A DNA stretch of 64,000 nt from Phyllobacterium endophyticum (GCF_003010935.1 NZ_PGGN01000004.1:186001-250000), one strand, 5' to 3'; shown: positions 53,759-62,642, counted from the stretch's first letter. Program-made: numbers and translations. The notes: generated by a model from the letters alone, not told the origin.

Positions 53759-54825
53759 GAGATTCGCCTCTCTGCGATTGCGGGATGTTCCGGATACGAA
53801 AGTCCAAGATGCTCCCGCAGGGTGCCACCCTCATAGGCGCTACGGAACAATCCGCGCCTTCTCAGTTCAGGTATGACGTGGTCTACGAATGCATCGGTGC
53901 TCTCCGGCACCAGCGGTGGCAGAACGGTAAAGCCATCAACGATGCGGGACCACTCCTCCAACACATCCGCAATCTCCGCTGGCGTGCCGGTAATTTCCAG
54001 ACCCGAAGGCTTCTCTCCATCGAAGCTCAGCGCATCCAGCCTCTCGTGCAGCTCCTTCGCGTCAGCTTTCGTCGTGCCGATGAATGGGATTACATTTGCA
54101 AGGACCCTTACATCCGACCGCGAGCGACCATGGCGCTGAAGTCTTTGCGCAAGGTCCAGGACGAGGGTCTCGGCCTCGTCCGCGGTCGACGGATCGATGA
54201 AGACAAGTTCAGCCGAGCGTGCCGCAATTTCCAAGGTATCGGCTGTCAGCACGTGCGAAACGACTGGCTTGCCCTGAGGCGAGCGATTGACGTTAAGCGG
54301 ACCACGTACGGAGAAATATTCTCCCCTATGGTCAAGGACGTGCATCTTTTCCGGCAGGAAAAAGCGCCCTGACGCTTTGTCATAAGCAAAGGCGTCGTCC
54401 TCCCAGCTGTCCCAGAGACCGTTGATAACGTCGATATATTCCAGATCCCGTGCGGCTGCTTCCGGCGATACGACGACGTTCCACCCCGCCTTGCCCTTGC
54501 TGATAATGTCCAGCGAGGCAAAGCGGCGCGCCAGGTTGTAGGGCTCGTGCTGGCTGGTCGCAGCGGCTGCTATCAGTCCGATTTTGCGGACTAGCGTGGC
54601 AAGTGCCGCGACCAGCGTTGTTGGCTCGAATGGCACGGCTTGCGGCGACAGATCGTTCAGAGGGCGCTCGCCAAGCTGATCGGTGAAGAATACGAAGTCC
54701 AAACCGCCTTCTTCTGCTTTCTTCACCTGCGCTGCCAAGGCGTTGAAATGAATCGCATCTTCCGTCTTTTCACGCCAAGCGCCGGGATGATGGCCGAATG
54801 GCGTGATCGATACTCCGATGTGCAT
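53755..54825 (-). CDS. Second LLM-class flavin-dependent monooxygenase
   Basis: A 356-residue bacterial-luciferase-fold protein: MHIGVSITPFGHHPGAWR, DFVFFTDQLGERPLND, PTTLVAALATLVRKIGLIAA, KGKAGWNVVVSPEAAARDLE, VVSHVLTADTLEIAARSAEL. It is shorter than the adjacent paralogue but ends with the same RRRGLFR-AYEGGTLREHLGL pattern, so the pair may have arisen by duplication or act on successive intermediates. ATG 54825 has AAGG 9 nt upstream; ATG 54846 is an alternative. Confidence 0.88.
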   Translation of the reverse strand: MHIGVSITPFGHHPGAWREKTEDAIHFNALAAQVKKAEEGGLDFVFFTDQLGERPLNDLSPQAVPFEPTTLVAALATLVRKIGLIAAAATSQHEPYNLARRFASLDIISKGKAGWNVVVSPEAAARDLEYIDVINGLWDSWEDDAFAYDKASGRFFLPEKMHVLDHRGEYFSVRGPLNVNRSPQGKPVVSHVLTADTLEIAARSAELVFIDPSTADEAETLVLDLAQRLQRHGRSRSDVRVLANVIPFIGTTKADAKELHERLDALSFDGEKPSGLEITGTPAEIADVLEEWSRIVDGFTVLPPLVPESTDAFVDHVIPELRRRGLFRSAYEGGTLREHLGLSYPEHPAIAERRIS

Positions 54826-54854
54826 GTTGAGAACCCTTGCTTTCATACTGGCTG

Positions 54855-55787
54855 TCAAACCGCAAAAATAGCGTCCCGCGTCACCTCGCCTTTCACTGCC
54901 CCGCTTTCGTCCACCACAGCAAGCACATCGCTATTGGCGGCAACCATCAACGCCAGCGCATCGCGCAGATTACTGGTCAGCGCCACTGTGCTGGTACCGG
55001 ATCGAGGCGAAGCAACATTCATTGCATCGCTCACAGTGAACAGGCTGAGCCGCTTGATCGCGCGGTCTATTCCGACAAAGTTTTCGACAAAAGCGTCGGC
55101 GGGACGAGACAACACTGCGTCCGGCGTATCATATTGAACGATCTTGCCGCTTTTCATGATGGCGATGCGGTCTCCAAGCCGGATAGCCTCGTCGAGATCA
55201 TGGGTGACGAGCACAACCGTCTTGCGCACACGCTGCAGAATCTGGCGAAATTCGTCCTGGAGCCTCGTCCGGGCGATTGGATCGATCGCCCCGAAGGGTT
55301 CGTCCATCAACAGCACTGGCGGATCAGCTGCAAGCGCGCGTGCCACGCCGATGCGCTGGCGTTGCCCGCCTGAAAGCTGGCGCGGGTACCGCTTCAGCAT
55401 TTCACCCGCGTCAAGCCCGACCAGATCCAACAATTCTTCCGTGCGCTTCTTTGTTCTTGTTTCGGCCCAGCCCAGCAATTTGGGAACGGCAGCGATATTC
55501 TGGGCGATTGTCATGTGGGGAAACAGACCGACCTGCTGGATCACATAGCCAATGTGCCGGCGCAGTTCGACCGGGTCGACCTTGGTGACGTCCTCGCCAT
55601 TGACAATGATCTTTCCTTCGCTTGGGTCAATCAGACGATTGATCATGCGCATAGTTGTCGTCTTTCCGCAGCCGGATGGTCCGATGAGCGCCGTCGTTGT
55701 CCCTTCCGGAACAACAAGTGAAAGATCGTCGACCGAGGCGGGTCCGTCTGCGACGAAACGTTTGGTCACATGTTCCATGTTGATCAT
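54855..55787 (-). CDS. ABC ATP-binding protein, OpuCA/ProV osmoprotectant type
   Basis: The ATPase of a quaternary-amine-uptake importer, 310 residues: GPSGCGKTTTMRMINRLIDP (Walker A), VIQQVGLFPHMTIAQNI (Q-loop), [47 protein letters not shown]. The C-terminal part retains a reduced CBS-like region (SDVLAVVDESGAVKGEVTRD). It overlaps the permease by 4 bp. Family ligands are betaines, choline, carnitine or ergothioneine. Confidence 0.9.
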   Translation of the reverse strand: MINMEHVTKRFVADGPASVDDLSLVVPEGTTTALIGPSGCGKTTTMRMINRLIDPSEGKIIVNGEDVTKVDPVELRRHIGYVIQQVGLFPHMTIAQNIAAVPKLLGWAETRTKKRTEELLDLVGLDAGEMLKRYPRQLSGGQRQRIGVARALAADPPVLLMDEPFGAIDPIARTRLQDEFRQILQRVRKTVVLVTHDLDEAIRLGDRIAIMKSGKIVQYDTPDAVLSRPADAFVENFVGIDRAIKRLSLFTVSDAMNVASPRSGTSTVALTSNLRDALALMVAANSDVLAVVDESGAVKGEVTRDAIFAV

Positions 55788-56425
55788 GCGGTAGATCTCT
55801 CAGCAAAAAAGAACTTTTCGGCCAGGCCGAGGGTGAACTCGGTTGTGAGCGCGAGCAGCGCAATGGGAACGGCACCGACCAGCAGCCTCGACATATCCAT
55901 CATACTGATGCCGACGGCTATGAAATCGCCAAGTCCGCCACCGCCGATGAACGGGGCGAGTGTTGCGCCAGCAAGAACCTGCACCGCCGCTGTACGTGCG
56001 CCCGCAAACATTGCCGGTGCTGCAAGGGGAACACGAATTTTCCGCAGAACCTGGCCGCGGCTCATCCCCATGCCAATCGCCGCCTCGACGGCATCCGGGT
56101 CAACATCGCGCAGTCCGATGAAGGCATTGAGCAGGATCGGCGGCAATGCGAGAATGGTGAGGGCAACGATGGAAGGCCATAATCCTATTCCGAGCAAGGG
56201 CATCATGATCGCGAGGATGGCAAGACTTGGAATGGTTCTCAGGGCATTGATTATGTTGATGACAGCGAAAGCAAGTCCGCCGCGATTGATGATCAGGATC
56301 GCCAGCGGCAGGCCGATGGCCAAGGCAAATGCCAGCGAGACGCCAGACATGATTAGATGCTGGCCAAGGGCCTGGTAGAATTCGGGTTGATGATCGATGA
56401 TCCAGTTGAAGGCGGTCATCAGCAT
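55784..56425 (-). CDS. ABC permease, OpuC/YehY osmoprotectant type
   Basis: A 213-residue permease with five to six helices. It shows NIINALRTIPSLAILAIMMP, ALPPILLNAFIGLRDVDPDA and the [17 protein letters not shown] motif typical of the QAT family. ATG 56425 is chosen because GGAGG lies 7 nt before it, within the end of the upstream permease gene. Confidence 0.9.
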   Translation of the reverse strand: MLMTAFNWIIDHQPEFYQALGQHLIMSGVSLAFALAIGLPLAILIINRGGLAFAVINIINALRTIPSLAILAIMMPLLGIGLWPSIVALTILALPPILLNAFIGLRDVDPDAVEAAIGMGMSRGQVLRKIRVPLAAPAMFAGARTAAVQVLAGATLAPFIGGGGLGDFIAVGISMMDMSRLLVGAVPIALLALTTEFTLGLAEKFFFAERSTA

Positions 56426-56426
56426 G

Positions 56427-57047
56427 TCATGACCTCCCCCGAACCAGATATTTTTCAGCCTGGCTGAGCACGACATCGAAAAAGATAGCCATCAAGGATG
56501 TCAGGATACCGCCGACCAGTATTTTCTCCGTGTAGTTCTGATCGATCCCCATCAGGATGATAGTACCCAGTCCGCCCCCGTCGATGAATGCAGCTACGGT
56601 GGCAATACCGATCACGGTCACGAGCGCGATGCGTATACCAGACACGATGAGCGGCAACGCAAGCGGGAGTTCAATGCCAATTAGCCGCTGCCAGGGACTG
56701 TAACCCATGCCGTCTGCCGCATCGAGAACATCGGCGGACACGCCGCGCAACCCCGTAACGACGTTACGCAGAAGTATGAGCAGGCAATAGGAAGAAAGCC
56801 CGACCAGCGCGGGCTTGGTGCCGAGTCCAAGCCAAGGGATCAGAAGCGCGAACAGCGCCAGACTGGGAATGACGAAGATAATCCCGGTTATCGTCAGGAC
56901 GACGGCATAGAGCTTTGGACGGCGGGCGCTGATGATCCCGAGAATCAACGCGATCAAAAGTCCTATCAGCACCGAAGACACCGAGAGCACCAGATGCTGC
57001 CACGTTGCGGTGAGTATTTCCGGAATGTTCTTAGGGGCCCAGTTCAA
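56427..57047 (-). CDS. ABC permease, OpuC/YehW osmoprotectant type
   Basis: A 206-residue paralogue of the downstream permease: HLVLSVSSVLIGLLIALILG, FVIPSLALFALLIPWLGLGT, TGLRGVSADVLDAADGMGYS (cytoplasmic coupling loop) and AAFIDGGGLGTIILMGI. Start is a TTG at 57047 with AGGA 8 nt upstream. The two permeases probably form a heterodimer. Confidence 0.9.
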   Translation of the reverse strand: MNWAPKNIPEILTATWQHLVLSVSSVLIGLLIALILGIISARRPKLYAVVLTITGIIFVIPSLALFALLIPWLGLGTKPALVGLSSYCLLILLRNVVTGLRGVSADVLDAADGMGYSPWQRLIGIELPLALPLIVSGIRIALVTVIGIATVAAFIDGGGLGTIILMGIDQNYTEKILVGGILTSLMAIFFDVVLSQAEKYLVRGRS

Positions 57048-57158
57048 GGGTGCCGTCCTGCCTGCGTCGTCGCTCTAGCAATGAAATAGCGGAGATGTGG
57101 CCATCTCCGCCATACGTTTGGATCATGGGCGGGACGGAATGCGCCGCCGACGCCGAAA

Positions 57159-58040
57159 TCAGATATTTTTTTCCTTCAGGAACTCCGCAGCAACTTCCTT
57201 CGGCTCTTTCTTGTCGCGCTCGACTGCGGCGTTGAGGTCGCGCATGATTTCATTCGTCAGAAGCGGGCTCACTTTATTCAGGACTTCGGCGATCTTCGGA
57301 TTCTTCGTCAAAGCATCCTGACGAATTACAGGCACGAGATAGTAGGGCGGGAACAGATGCTTGTCGTCATCGAGTACGACCAGGCTGCTGTCGGCGATCT
57401 GCCAGTCTGTGCTGAAACCATAGGATACATCGATGTTCTTGCTGGTCAGAGCGCTGTAGCGGATGCCAAGCTTGGCGAAGATGCGGAAATCCTTGAACTC
57501 GATGCCGTAAACCTGTTTCAGCCCAGGCAGTCCATCCTTGCGCTCGCCGAAACCGCCTTCGGCACCAAAGGAGAGCTCCTTGGAGGCTGGACCAAGATCC
57601 GTGAGCGTCTTGAGCTTGTATTTCTCCGCGGTCTCGGGGAGCGTAATAATGGCATAACCATTGTTGATCTGCGTCGGTTCGAGCAGGGTCAATTGCAGGT
57701 TCTTCTCGTAATAGTCTTTGACATCTTTGTAGATCTTGTCGGCAGAGCCTGAGAGATCACCCTTGACGACTGCAGCAAGCGCGGTCCCGGTATATTCCGG
57801 ATAAAGATCAATTTCGCCGCTCGTCAAAGCCGAGTGAGCGATGAGCGTAGCGCCGAGATTGAGCCGCCGCTCGACTGTGACGCCAGCCTTCTCCAGCGCC
57901 TGCGCATAAATTTCGGCTACGACGAACTGTTCCGTAAAATTCTTGCTGCCGATTTTCACGGTCTGGGCAAAGCCGGACGTAGCCGCGGTCAATGCGACCA
58001 ACACGCCGAACCCAATGGAGGCGACACTTCTCAAGATCAT
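57159..58040 (-). CDS. Osmoprotectant-type solute-binding protein (OsmF/OpuCC family)
   Basis: A 293-residue periplasmic binding protein with signal peptide (ASIGFGVLVALTAATSGFAQ). TVKIGSKNFTEQFVVAEIYA, HSALTSGEIDLYPEYTGTAL and VSYGFSTDWQIADSSLVVLD are family signatures. Members use aromatic or Tyr/Asp cages to bind quaternary ammonium compounds, and some relatives (EgtU) bind ergothioneine. It is the first gene of the operon, preceded by AGGG and an 8-bp inverted repeat. Confidence 0.9.
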   Translation of the reverse strand: MILRSVASIGFGVLVALTAATSGFAQTVKIGSKNFTEQFVVAEIYAQALEKAGVTVERRLNLGATLIAHSALTSGEIDLYPEYTGTALAAVVKGDLSGSADKIYKDVKDYYEKNLQLTLLEPTQINNGYAIITLPETAEKYKLKTLTDLGPASKELSFGAEGGFGERKDGLPGLKQVYGIEFKDFRIFAKLGIRYSALTSKNIDVSYGFSTDWQIADSSLVVLDDDKHLFPPYYLVPVIRQDALTKNPKIAEVLNKVSPLLTNEIMRDLNAAVERDKKEPKEVAAEFLKEKNI

Positions 58041-58059
58041 GGTTTTCCCTGCAGCTACT

Positions 58060-58082
58060 GTGGGATATCGTTTTTATCCCAC
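58060..58082. promoter_or_regulatory. Inverted repeat upstream of the quaternary-amine-type operon
   Basis: GTGGGATA-TCGTTTT-TATCCCAC, perfect 8-bp arms with a 7-nt spacer, 20 nt before the binding-protein start. It could be a repressor operator or a leader hairpin. No regulator gene is linked. Confidence 0.5.
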
Positions 58083-58284
58083 TGGTTTCGTTGTTCGCAT
58101 GCTAGCAATCTCGGGTATCAAGGGGGCAGAACGATATGCCAATGTTTCCCGTGGAAGTAGAAATTATTTACCAGACGATTGCAACTGGCGATCGGCGCAA
58201 ATCCTGACAGGGCTCCTACTCTGGCGCCATCGCCCTCCTCCCGTTACAATGCAGGTCACGATGCAAATTCGCAGGGAGGAACTT

Positions 58285-58779
58285 ATGTCAGACGATCACC
58301 AACATGGCGGCACAGTCGACCACGATCATCTGATTGACTGGCGCGAGCATGGCGTGAAAATCATCCCTGGCGATTCACTTGATCCCAACACGGCCCAGAC
58401 GCCGGGCATGAACCGTGCTGCTGCGATCAATCGCGCTCGAGCCGGGGCAGAGAAGATCTGGGCTGGAACAGTTATCATCGATGCCAACGCCAAGACGGGA
58501 GCGCATCATCACGGCGATCTGGAAAGCATCATATACGTCGTCAAGGGCCGGGCGCGCATGCGCTGGGGTGACAAACTGGAATATGTCGCAGAAGCCGGGC
58601 CAGGCGATTTCATCTTCGTTCCGCCCTATGTGCCGCACCAGGAAATCAATGCCAGCCGGGACGAAGTGCTCCAATGCGTTGTCGTTCGATCAGGCCAGGA
58701 GCCGATCGTCGTGAATCTGGACATCGAGCCTGTCGAAAAGCCTGAAGGCGTTCTGTGGAAAGATCCTATTCACAAGTGA
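58285..58779 (+). CDS. Cupin domain protein
   Basis: A 164-residue single-cupin protein with a His-rich N-terminus (DDHQHGGTVDHDH). Cupin motif 1 is TGAHHHGDLESIIYVVKGRA with His/Glu metal ligands, and motif 2 is GDFIFVPPYVPHQEINAS with the last His. It may be a metal-dependent dioxygenase/isomerase or a binding protein. GGGAGG lies 5 nt before ATG 58285. It is divergent from the amine-type operon, 244 nt away, and could belong to the same pathway; its end overlaps the PDF-like gene by 10 bp on the opposite strand. Confidence 0.82.
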   Translation: MSDDHQHGGTVDHDHLIDWREHGVKIIPGDSLDPNTAQTPGMNRAAAINRARAGAEKIWAGTVIIDANAKTGAHHHGDLESIIYVVKGRARMRWGDKLEYVAEAGPGDFIFVPPYVPHQEINASRDEVLQCVVVRSGQEPIVVNLDIEPVEKPEGVLWKDPIHK

Positions 58780-59273
58780 GCGCGCTGCAGCTTTTCATAG
58801 CGTTTTACCACACGGTCACGCCGCAGTTTCGACAGGCGATAGATCCAGAATACTCCATCGAGTTGATCAATTTCGTGCTGAAGGCAGACTGCCAGAAGGC
58901 CGCTCGCCTCTTCTGTGCGTGACATGCCTGACAGGTCTTGATAACGAAACCGGATGGCGGCCGGCCGCTCGACCTCGTCCGAAACGCCGGGCATGGAAAC
59001 GCTACCCTCCTCGTGCCTGACCAACTCCGGGGACGACCATTCGATAACGGGATTGACGTAGAAGTCGGGCATTCTTGCACGATCGATTTCAAGAGCGACA
59101 AGGCGGCTCGAGATGCCGATATGCGGGGCAGTGATCCCTATCCCTGGAGCATTGCGCATCGTGTCGAGGAGATCCTCGCTCAGCAGGTGAAGCTCATCCC
59201 CGAACTCGGCAACCGGCTGTGCAGGTGAACGGAGCGCCGGATGTGGAAATTTCATGATGGGTCGTATCGTCAA
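58770..59273 (-). CDS. Peptide deformylase-like protein lacking canonical metal ligands
   Basis: A 167-residue PDF-fold protein. Motif 1 GxGxAAxQ appears as GIGITAPHIG. Motif 2 EGCLS appears as EGSVSMPG, with the metal-binding Cys changed to Ser. Motif 3 HExDH appears as QHEIDQLDG, with the second His changed to Gln. Two of three metal ligands are therefore missing while the catalytic Glu remains, so true deformylase activity is doubtful and the essential Def must lie elsewhere. Divergent from the NtrY-type kinase gene. Confidence 0.85.
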   Translation of the reverse strand: MTIRPIMKFPHPALRSPAQPVAEFGDELHLLSEDLLDTMRNAPGIGITAPHIGISSRLVALEIDRARMPDFYVNPVIEWSSPELVRHEEGSVSMPGVSDEVERPAAIRFRYQDLSGMSRTEEASGLLAVCLQHEIDQLDGVFWIYRLSKLRRDRVVKRYEKLQRAHL

Positions 59274-59398
59274 AAATCTGCGCCTTTTTGCATATCAGTG
59301 CTCTGATGGCGGCATCGCCGCGAACTCTGTTGCCGCAAATCCGGCACCAGACGCAAGCTTCCTTTACAACTAACGCTGCGAGAGATAATCGACAGCAG

Positions 59399-61579
59399 AT
59401 GAGCAAGACCCTTGTCAAACCGCAGGTTCTGCCGAAAGGCGCGTTGATCATGACGCTCCTCTCGCTGGCAACGACCATTGTCTCGTTCGTCATCATGATG
59501 GGCGTCACCGACATTTCACCCACGAAGCAGACGACGCAGATCGTTATCGCCGCCAACGCTGTCTCGATTTTGGTGCTCGTCTACCTGTCCTACGCCACCC
59601 TTCGGAAGTTGTTCCTCTTCAAAAGCAAGGAAAAGCACAGAGATCTTCATACGAACCTTGCGATCATCTTCGCATTGATCGCTTCTATTCCCTCTATCAT
59701 AGTCGCCTGTTTCTCGCTCGTCGTACTCGATAGCCGGTTGAACTCCTGGATCAATCCAGAGAACAACCAGATCATCGACATGTCGATCAAGGCGGCGCAA
59801 TCCTACACGGAAGACAACGCGCAGAGCCTTTTGACTACCACGCTCTCCATGGCAATCGATCTCGATCAGCGCCGCATGCTCTACAGCCTCGATCGCGGGG
59901 CTTTCGCCAATTGGTTGACCTATGATGCCGACCGCAACAATTTGCTGGGCGCATCCTTGGTCAAGTCGAATGGCGAGGTTGTCGTGAGCGCGCAGCTCGT
60001 TAATGACCACACCTTGCCTCCACCCCCCCTGGAGGCCCTGAGGAGCGCAGCGGGCGACAGGCCAGTGCTGATACCGCCCGGGTCCACCAGCCTTGTGGGT
60101 GCAATCATCAAGACGCAGGCACTGCCGGATTTGTATCTCTATACGATCCGCGCGGTCGACTCGTCCGCTCTCAATAATATGCGCGTGATGACCGACAATA
60201 ACGCCGAGTACCAATCCCTCGCCAGCAACAGGAGGAACACGCAGATCGCCTATGCGCTGCTCTATATCGAGTTGACGTTGTTGCTGCTGCTGACTGCCGT
60301 GTGGACGGGAATTGCCGTTGCCAATCGCGTGGTCAGGCCCATTCGTCTGCTAATCGGCGCAGCCAGCGATGTTTCGACCGGCAATTTCGACGTCTCCGTG
60401 CCGGTTCGAGCATCGGATGGCGATATCGGTTCGTTATCACACACATTCAATAATATGGTCGGGCAACTCAAAACCCAGCACCATGATCTGATCTCTGCGA
60501 AGGACGAAATCGACGAGCGCCGGCGCTTTACGGAAGCGGTGCTTTCCGGCGTCACGGCCGGCGTCATCAGCGTAAACTCACATGGCGATATTGCAGGCCT
60601 CAACCGGCCGGCCGAACAAATGCTCTCGATTGATGGCGGAGAGGCGATAGGCAAAAATCTCATCGATATACTTCCGGAAATCGGCGCTGTCTTCGCGGCG
60701 GCACGCGAAAATGGCAGGTCTTCCAGCCGCAAACAGGTCAGCATTACCCGCAACGGATTGGCGCGCTCGTTCAACGTGCAGATCACACGCGAAGACGCCG
60801 ACACGCAAAACACCTCATATGTCGTCACCGTCGACGATATTACGGATCTTGTCGCGGCGCATCGTTCCTCAGCATGGGCCGACGTAGCGCGGCGCATTGC
60901 CCACGAGATCAAGAACCCGCTGACACCTATCCAGCTTTCCGCCGAACGGATACGCCGTCGCTATGGAAAGGTGATTACCGAGGATCGCGAGGTTTTCGAC
61001 CAATGCACCGAGACCATCATCCGTCAGGTTGGCGACATAGGCCGCATGGTGGACGAATTTTCGGAATTCGCACGGATGCCCAAGCCGCAGCTGGCGCCGA
61101 CTGACATCCGCGATGTGCTACGTGATGCGTCGTTCCTCGTGGAAATCAGCAATAGTCAGATCAGGTTTCAGCATGACTTTGCCGACGAACCGCTCGTCGG
61201 CAATTTCGATAATCGCCTGCTCGGTCAAGCCTTCGGCAATATCATCAAGAACGCTTCAGAAGCCATCGAGGCGGTGGTCAAGGCTGGAACAGTCGAGGAG
61301 GGGCTTATCCTCGTTCGCGCGGCGAGCACCGGTTCATCTATCATTGTCGAGGTTCTGGACAATGGCAAAGGGCTGCCTGCGGAGAACCGTCATCAACTGC
61401 TGGAACCTTACGTGACAACCCGTGAAAAGGGCACCGGGCTCGGGCTCGCCATCGTCAAGAAAATTGTCGAGGACCATGGCGGCCACTTGGAGATGCTCGA
61501 CGTGCCGGCGAGTTTTGCGGGGCGTGGGGCAATGGTGCGAATGACCTTTCCCAAGCTTGTCGAGGCGAACGCGGCATAG
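59399..61579 (+). CDS. NtrY-type membrane sensor histidine kinase
   Basis: A 726-residue kinase. Membrane helices lie near residues 15-110, a periplasmic domain at about 110-280 and a further helix at 285-310. These are followed by HAMP (VVRPIRLLIGAASDVSTGNF), PAS (VLSGVTAGVISVNSHGDIAG), HisKA with phosphoacceptor His in ARRIAHEIKNPLTPIQLS, and HATPase (NIIKNASEAIE, DNGKGLP, GTGLGLAIVKKI). Domain order is that of NtrY of nitrogen regulation and envelope redox sensing. No NtrX-type response regulator follows and no ntrBC lies beside it, so it is an orphan here, possibly a paralogue. Confidence 0.88.
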   Translation: MSKTLVKPQVLPKGALIMTLLSLATTIVSFVIMMGVTDISPTKQTTQIVIAANAVSILVLVYLSYATLRKLFLFKSKEKHRDLHTNLAIIFALIASIPSIIVACFSLVVLDSRLNSWINPENNQIIDMSIKAAQSYTEDNAQSLLTTTLSMAIDLDQRRMLYSLDRGAFANWLTYDADRNNLLGASLVKSNGEVVVSAQLVNDHTLPPPPLEALRSAAGDRPVLIPPGSTSLVGAIIKTQALPDLYLYTIRAVDSSALNNMRVMTDNNAEYQSLASNRRNTQIAYALLYIELTLLLLLTAVWTGIAVANRVVRPIRLLIGAASDVSTGNFDVSVPVRASDGDIGSLSHTFNNMVGQLKTQHHDLISAKDEIDERRRFTEAVLSGVTAGVISVNSHGDIAGLNRPAEQMLSIDGGEAIGKNLIDILPEIGAVFAAARENGRSSSRKQVSITRNGLARSFNVQITREDADTQNTSYVVTVDDITDLVAAHRSSAWADVARRIAHEIKNPLTPIQLSAERIRRRYGKVITEDREVFDQCTETIIRQVGDIGRMVDEFSEFARMPKPQLAPTDIRDVLRDASFLVEISNSQIRFQHDFADEPLVGNFDNRLLGQAFGNIIKNASEAIEAVVKAGTVEEGLILVRAASTGSSIIVEVLDNGKGLPAENRHQLLEPYVTTREKGTGLGLAIVKKIVEDHGGHLEMLDVPASFAGRGAMVRMTFPKLVEANAA

Positions 61580-61591
61580 GAATCGGCTGGT

Positions 61592-61625
61592 ATCACATTC
61601 CTTTCACTCGATATCAAAATGTGAT
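61592..61625 (+). terminator. Inverted repeat after the NtrY-type kinase gene
   Basis: ATCACATT and AATGTGAT form a perfect 8-bp stem with an 18-nt loop, 13 nt after the stop. There is no T-run, so its terminator function is uncertain; protein binding is an alternative. Confidence 0.35.
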
Positions 61626-61837
61626 GAAACGGAGGCATGGCGCAAATTGCAGTCTACATTGAAAGCGCTATAATCCCCTCCGGTGAAGTAGGCGATGGGA
61701 TGGATTTTCCGTTGTTCTGGTTCGCACATGATCACAAAAATTCAGATTGATCGCTGGCAGAGAATGTCAGCGACGGGTGCTCATGATTTTTTGAGAACGC
61801 GCCGGTCCCCCCGGCTACGCTCATGAGGAGTCAGGCG

Positions 61838-61939
61838 ATGCGACATACGAAAGAAAACGGCGATATCTCCAATTGGATGACATGCTCTATGATTTTGTTT
61901 GGCGCACTGGCGGTTGCAGCTGTCGTCTTCGCGGTTTGA
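61838..61939 (+). CDS. 33-residue single-helix membrane peptide
   Basis: Reads MRHTKENGDISNWMTCSMIL followed by FGALAVAAVVFAV: a charged N-terminus, then one hydrophobic helix to the end. GAGGAG lies 7 nt before the ATG. It lies alone between the kinase and the next membrane gene. Function unknown. Confidence 0.55.
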   Translation: MRHTKENGDISNWMTCSMILFGALAVAAVVFAV

Positions 61940-62015
61940 CAGTCATATTGTAAACTCGCATTGACAGTTCATCCACTTGATTACAGGCGCGCATGAACCT
62001 TGTTCGTGCGCCGTT

Positions 62016-62459
62016 TCAGTTCGTTCTGATTATCGAAATGAGCATGGCGACAAGTGCAATGAAATTCAGGATTGCGCTTGCGGCGTGTGAGTACTCCCAT
62101 TGTAAACGGATCGCCTCCCAACCTTCCGGTAAAACGGTCCAGTTATGCGTCGCCCTGTTGGCTGGAAAAGTGAACAGCCAGAAAACGGCCTGGGTGCCGG
62201 CGACGCAAAGAAATGCCGTTACCGTCAGTGCATAAGGCTCCCCTGAGCGATAAAGCCTTACGGCAAGCGCGAACAACAAGATCAACGCGCCGAACACCAC
62301 AATCCCAAAGAGGCTCCATCCATCGTAGGCCCTTTGCGCGGCTAGGTATTCCGCGCGGCTGAGCCGCAACTTGCCAAGCATGGAGAAAAGATGAGCACCT
62401 GCCGGAACGAGGGCGAGCACGACAAACAGCAGACTTGTAAATCTCAGCGCGTAGGTCAC
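62016..62459 (-). CDS. Four-helix membrane protein of unknown function
   Basis: A 147-residue integral membrane protein with about four helices (FTSLLFVVLALVPAGAHLFS, LFGIVVFGALILLFALAV, ALTVTAFLCVAGTQAVFWLF, AILNFIALVAMLISII). Conserved-looking polar spots FPANRATHNWTVLPEGWEAI and QWEYSHA suggest a DUF1772-like fold, though I am not certain. GTG 62459 is preferred because AGGAGG is exactly 6 nt upstream; longer frames to 62492 or 62540 place that sequence inside the gene. Confidence 0.7.
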   Translation of the reverse strand: MTYALRFTSLLFVVLALVPAGAHLFSMLGKLRLSRAEYLAAQRAYDGWSLFGIVVFGALILLFALAVRLYRSGEPYALTVTAFLCVAGTQAVFWLFTFPANRATHNWTVLPEGWEAIRLQWEYSHAASAILNFIALVAMLISIIRTN

Positions 62460-62642
62460 AGCGAACCTCCTCACCCCCATTTGCCTCATGTAACGCGAAA
62501 GCTGCCACACCAATCCATCAGACTTGAATAGTGGAACCAAAAGCCTCTAACGACAGTTTGGGGATGAGCGTTGGACTTTGTTGTAGATGGGGGGCTATTC
62601 ACTTATATTGGATAGTCGATACGTTACCGAGCAGGAAAAATA

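Noticed and set aside
62533-62642. GGAAC at 62533 as an EcfG general-stress promoter for the HWE kinase
   Set aside because: The nearest CGTT is about 31 nt away instead of the required 16-18 nt.
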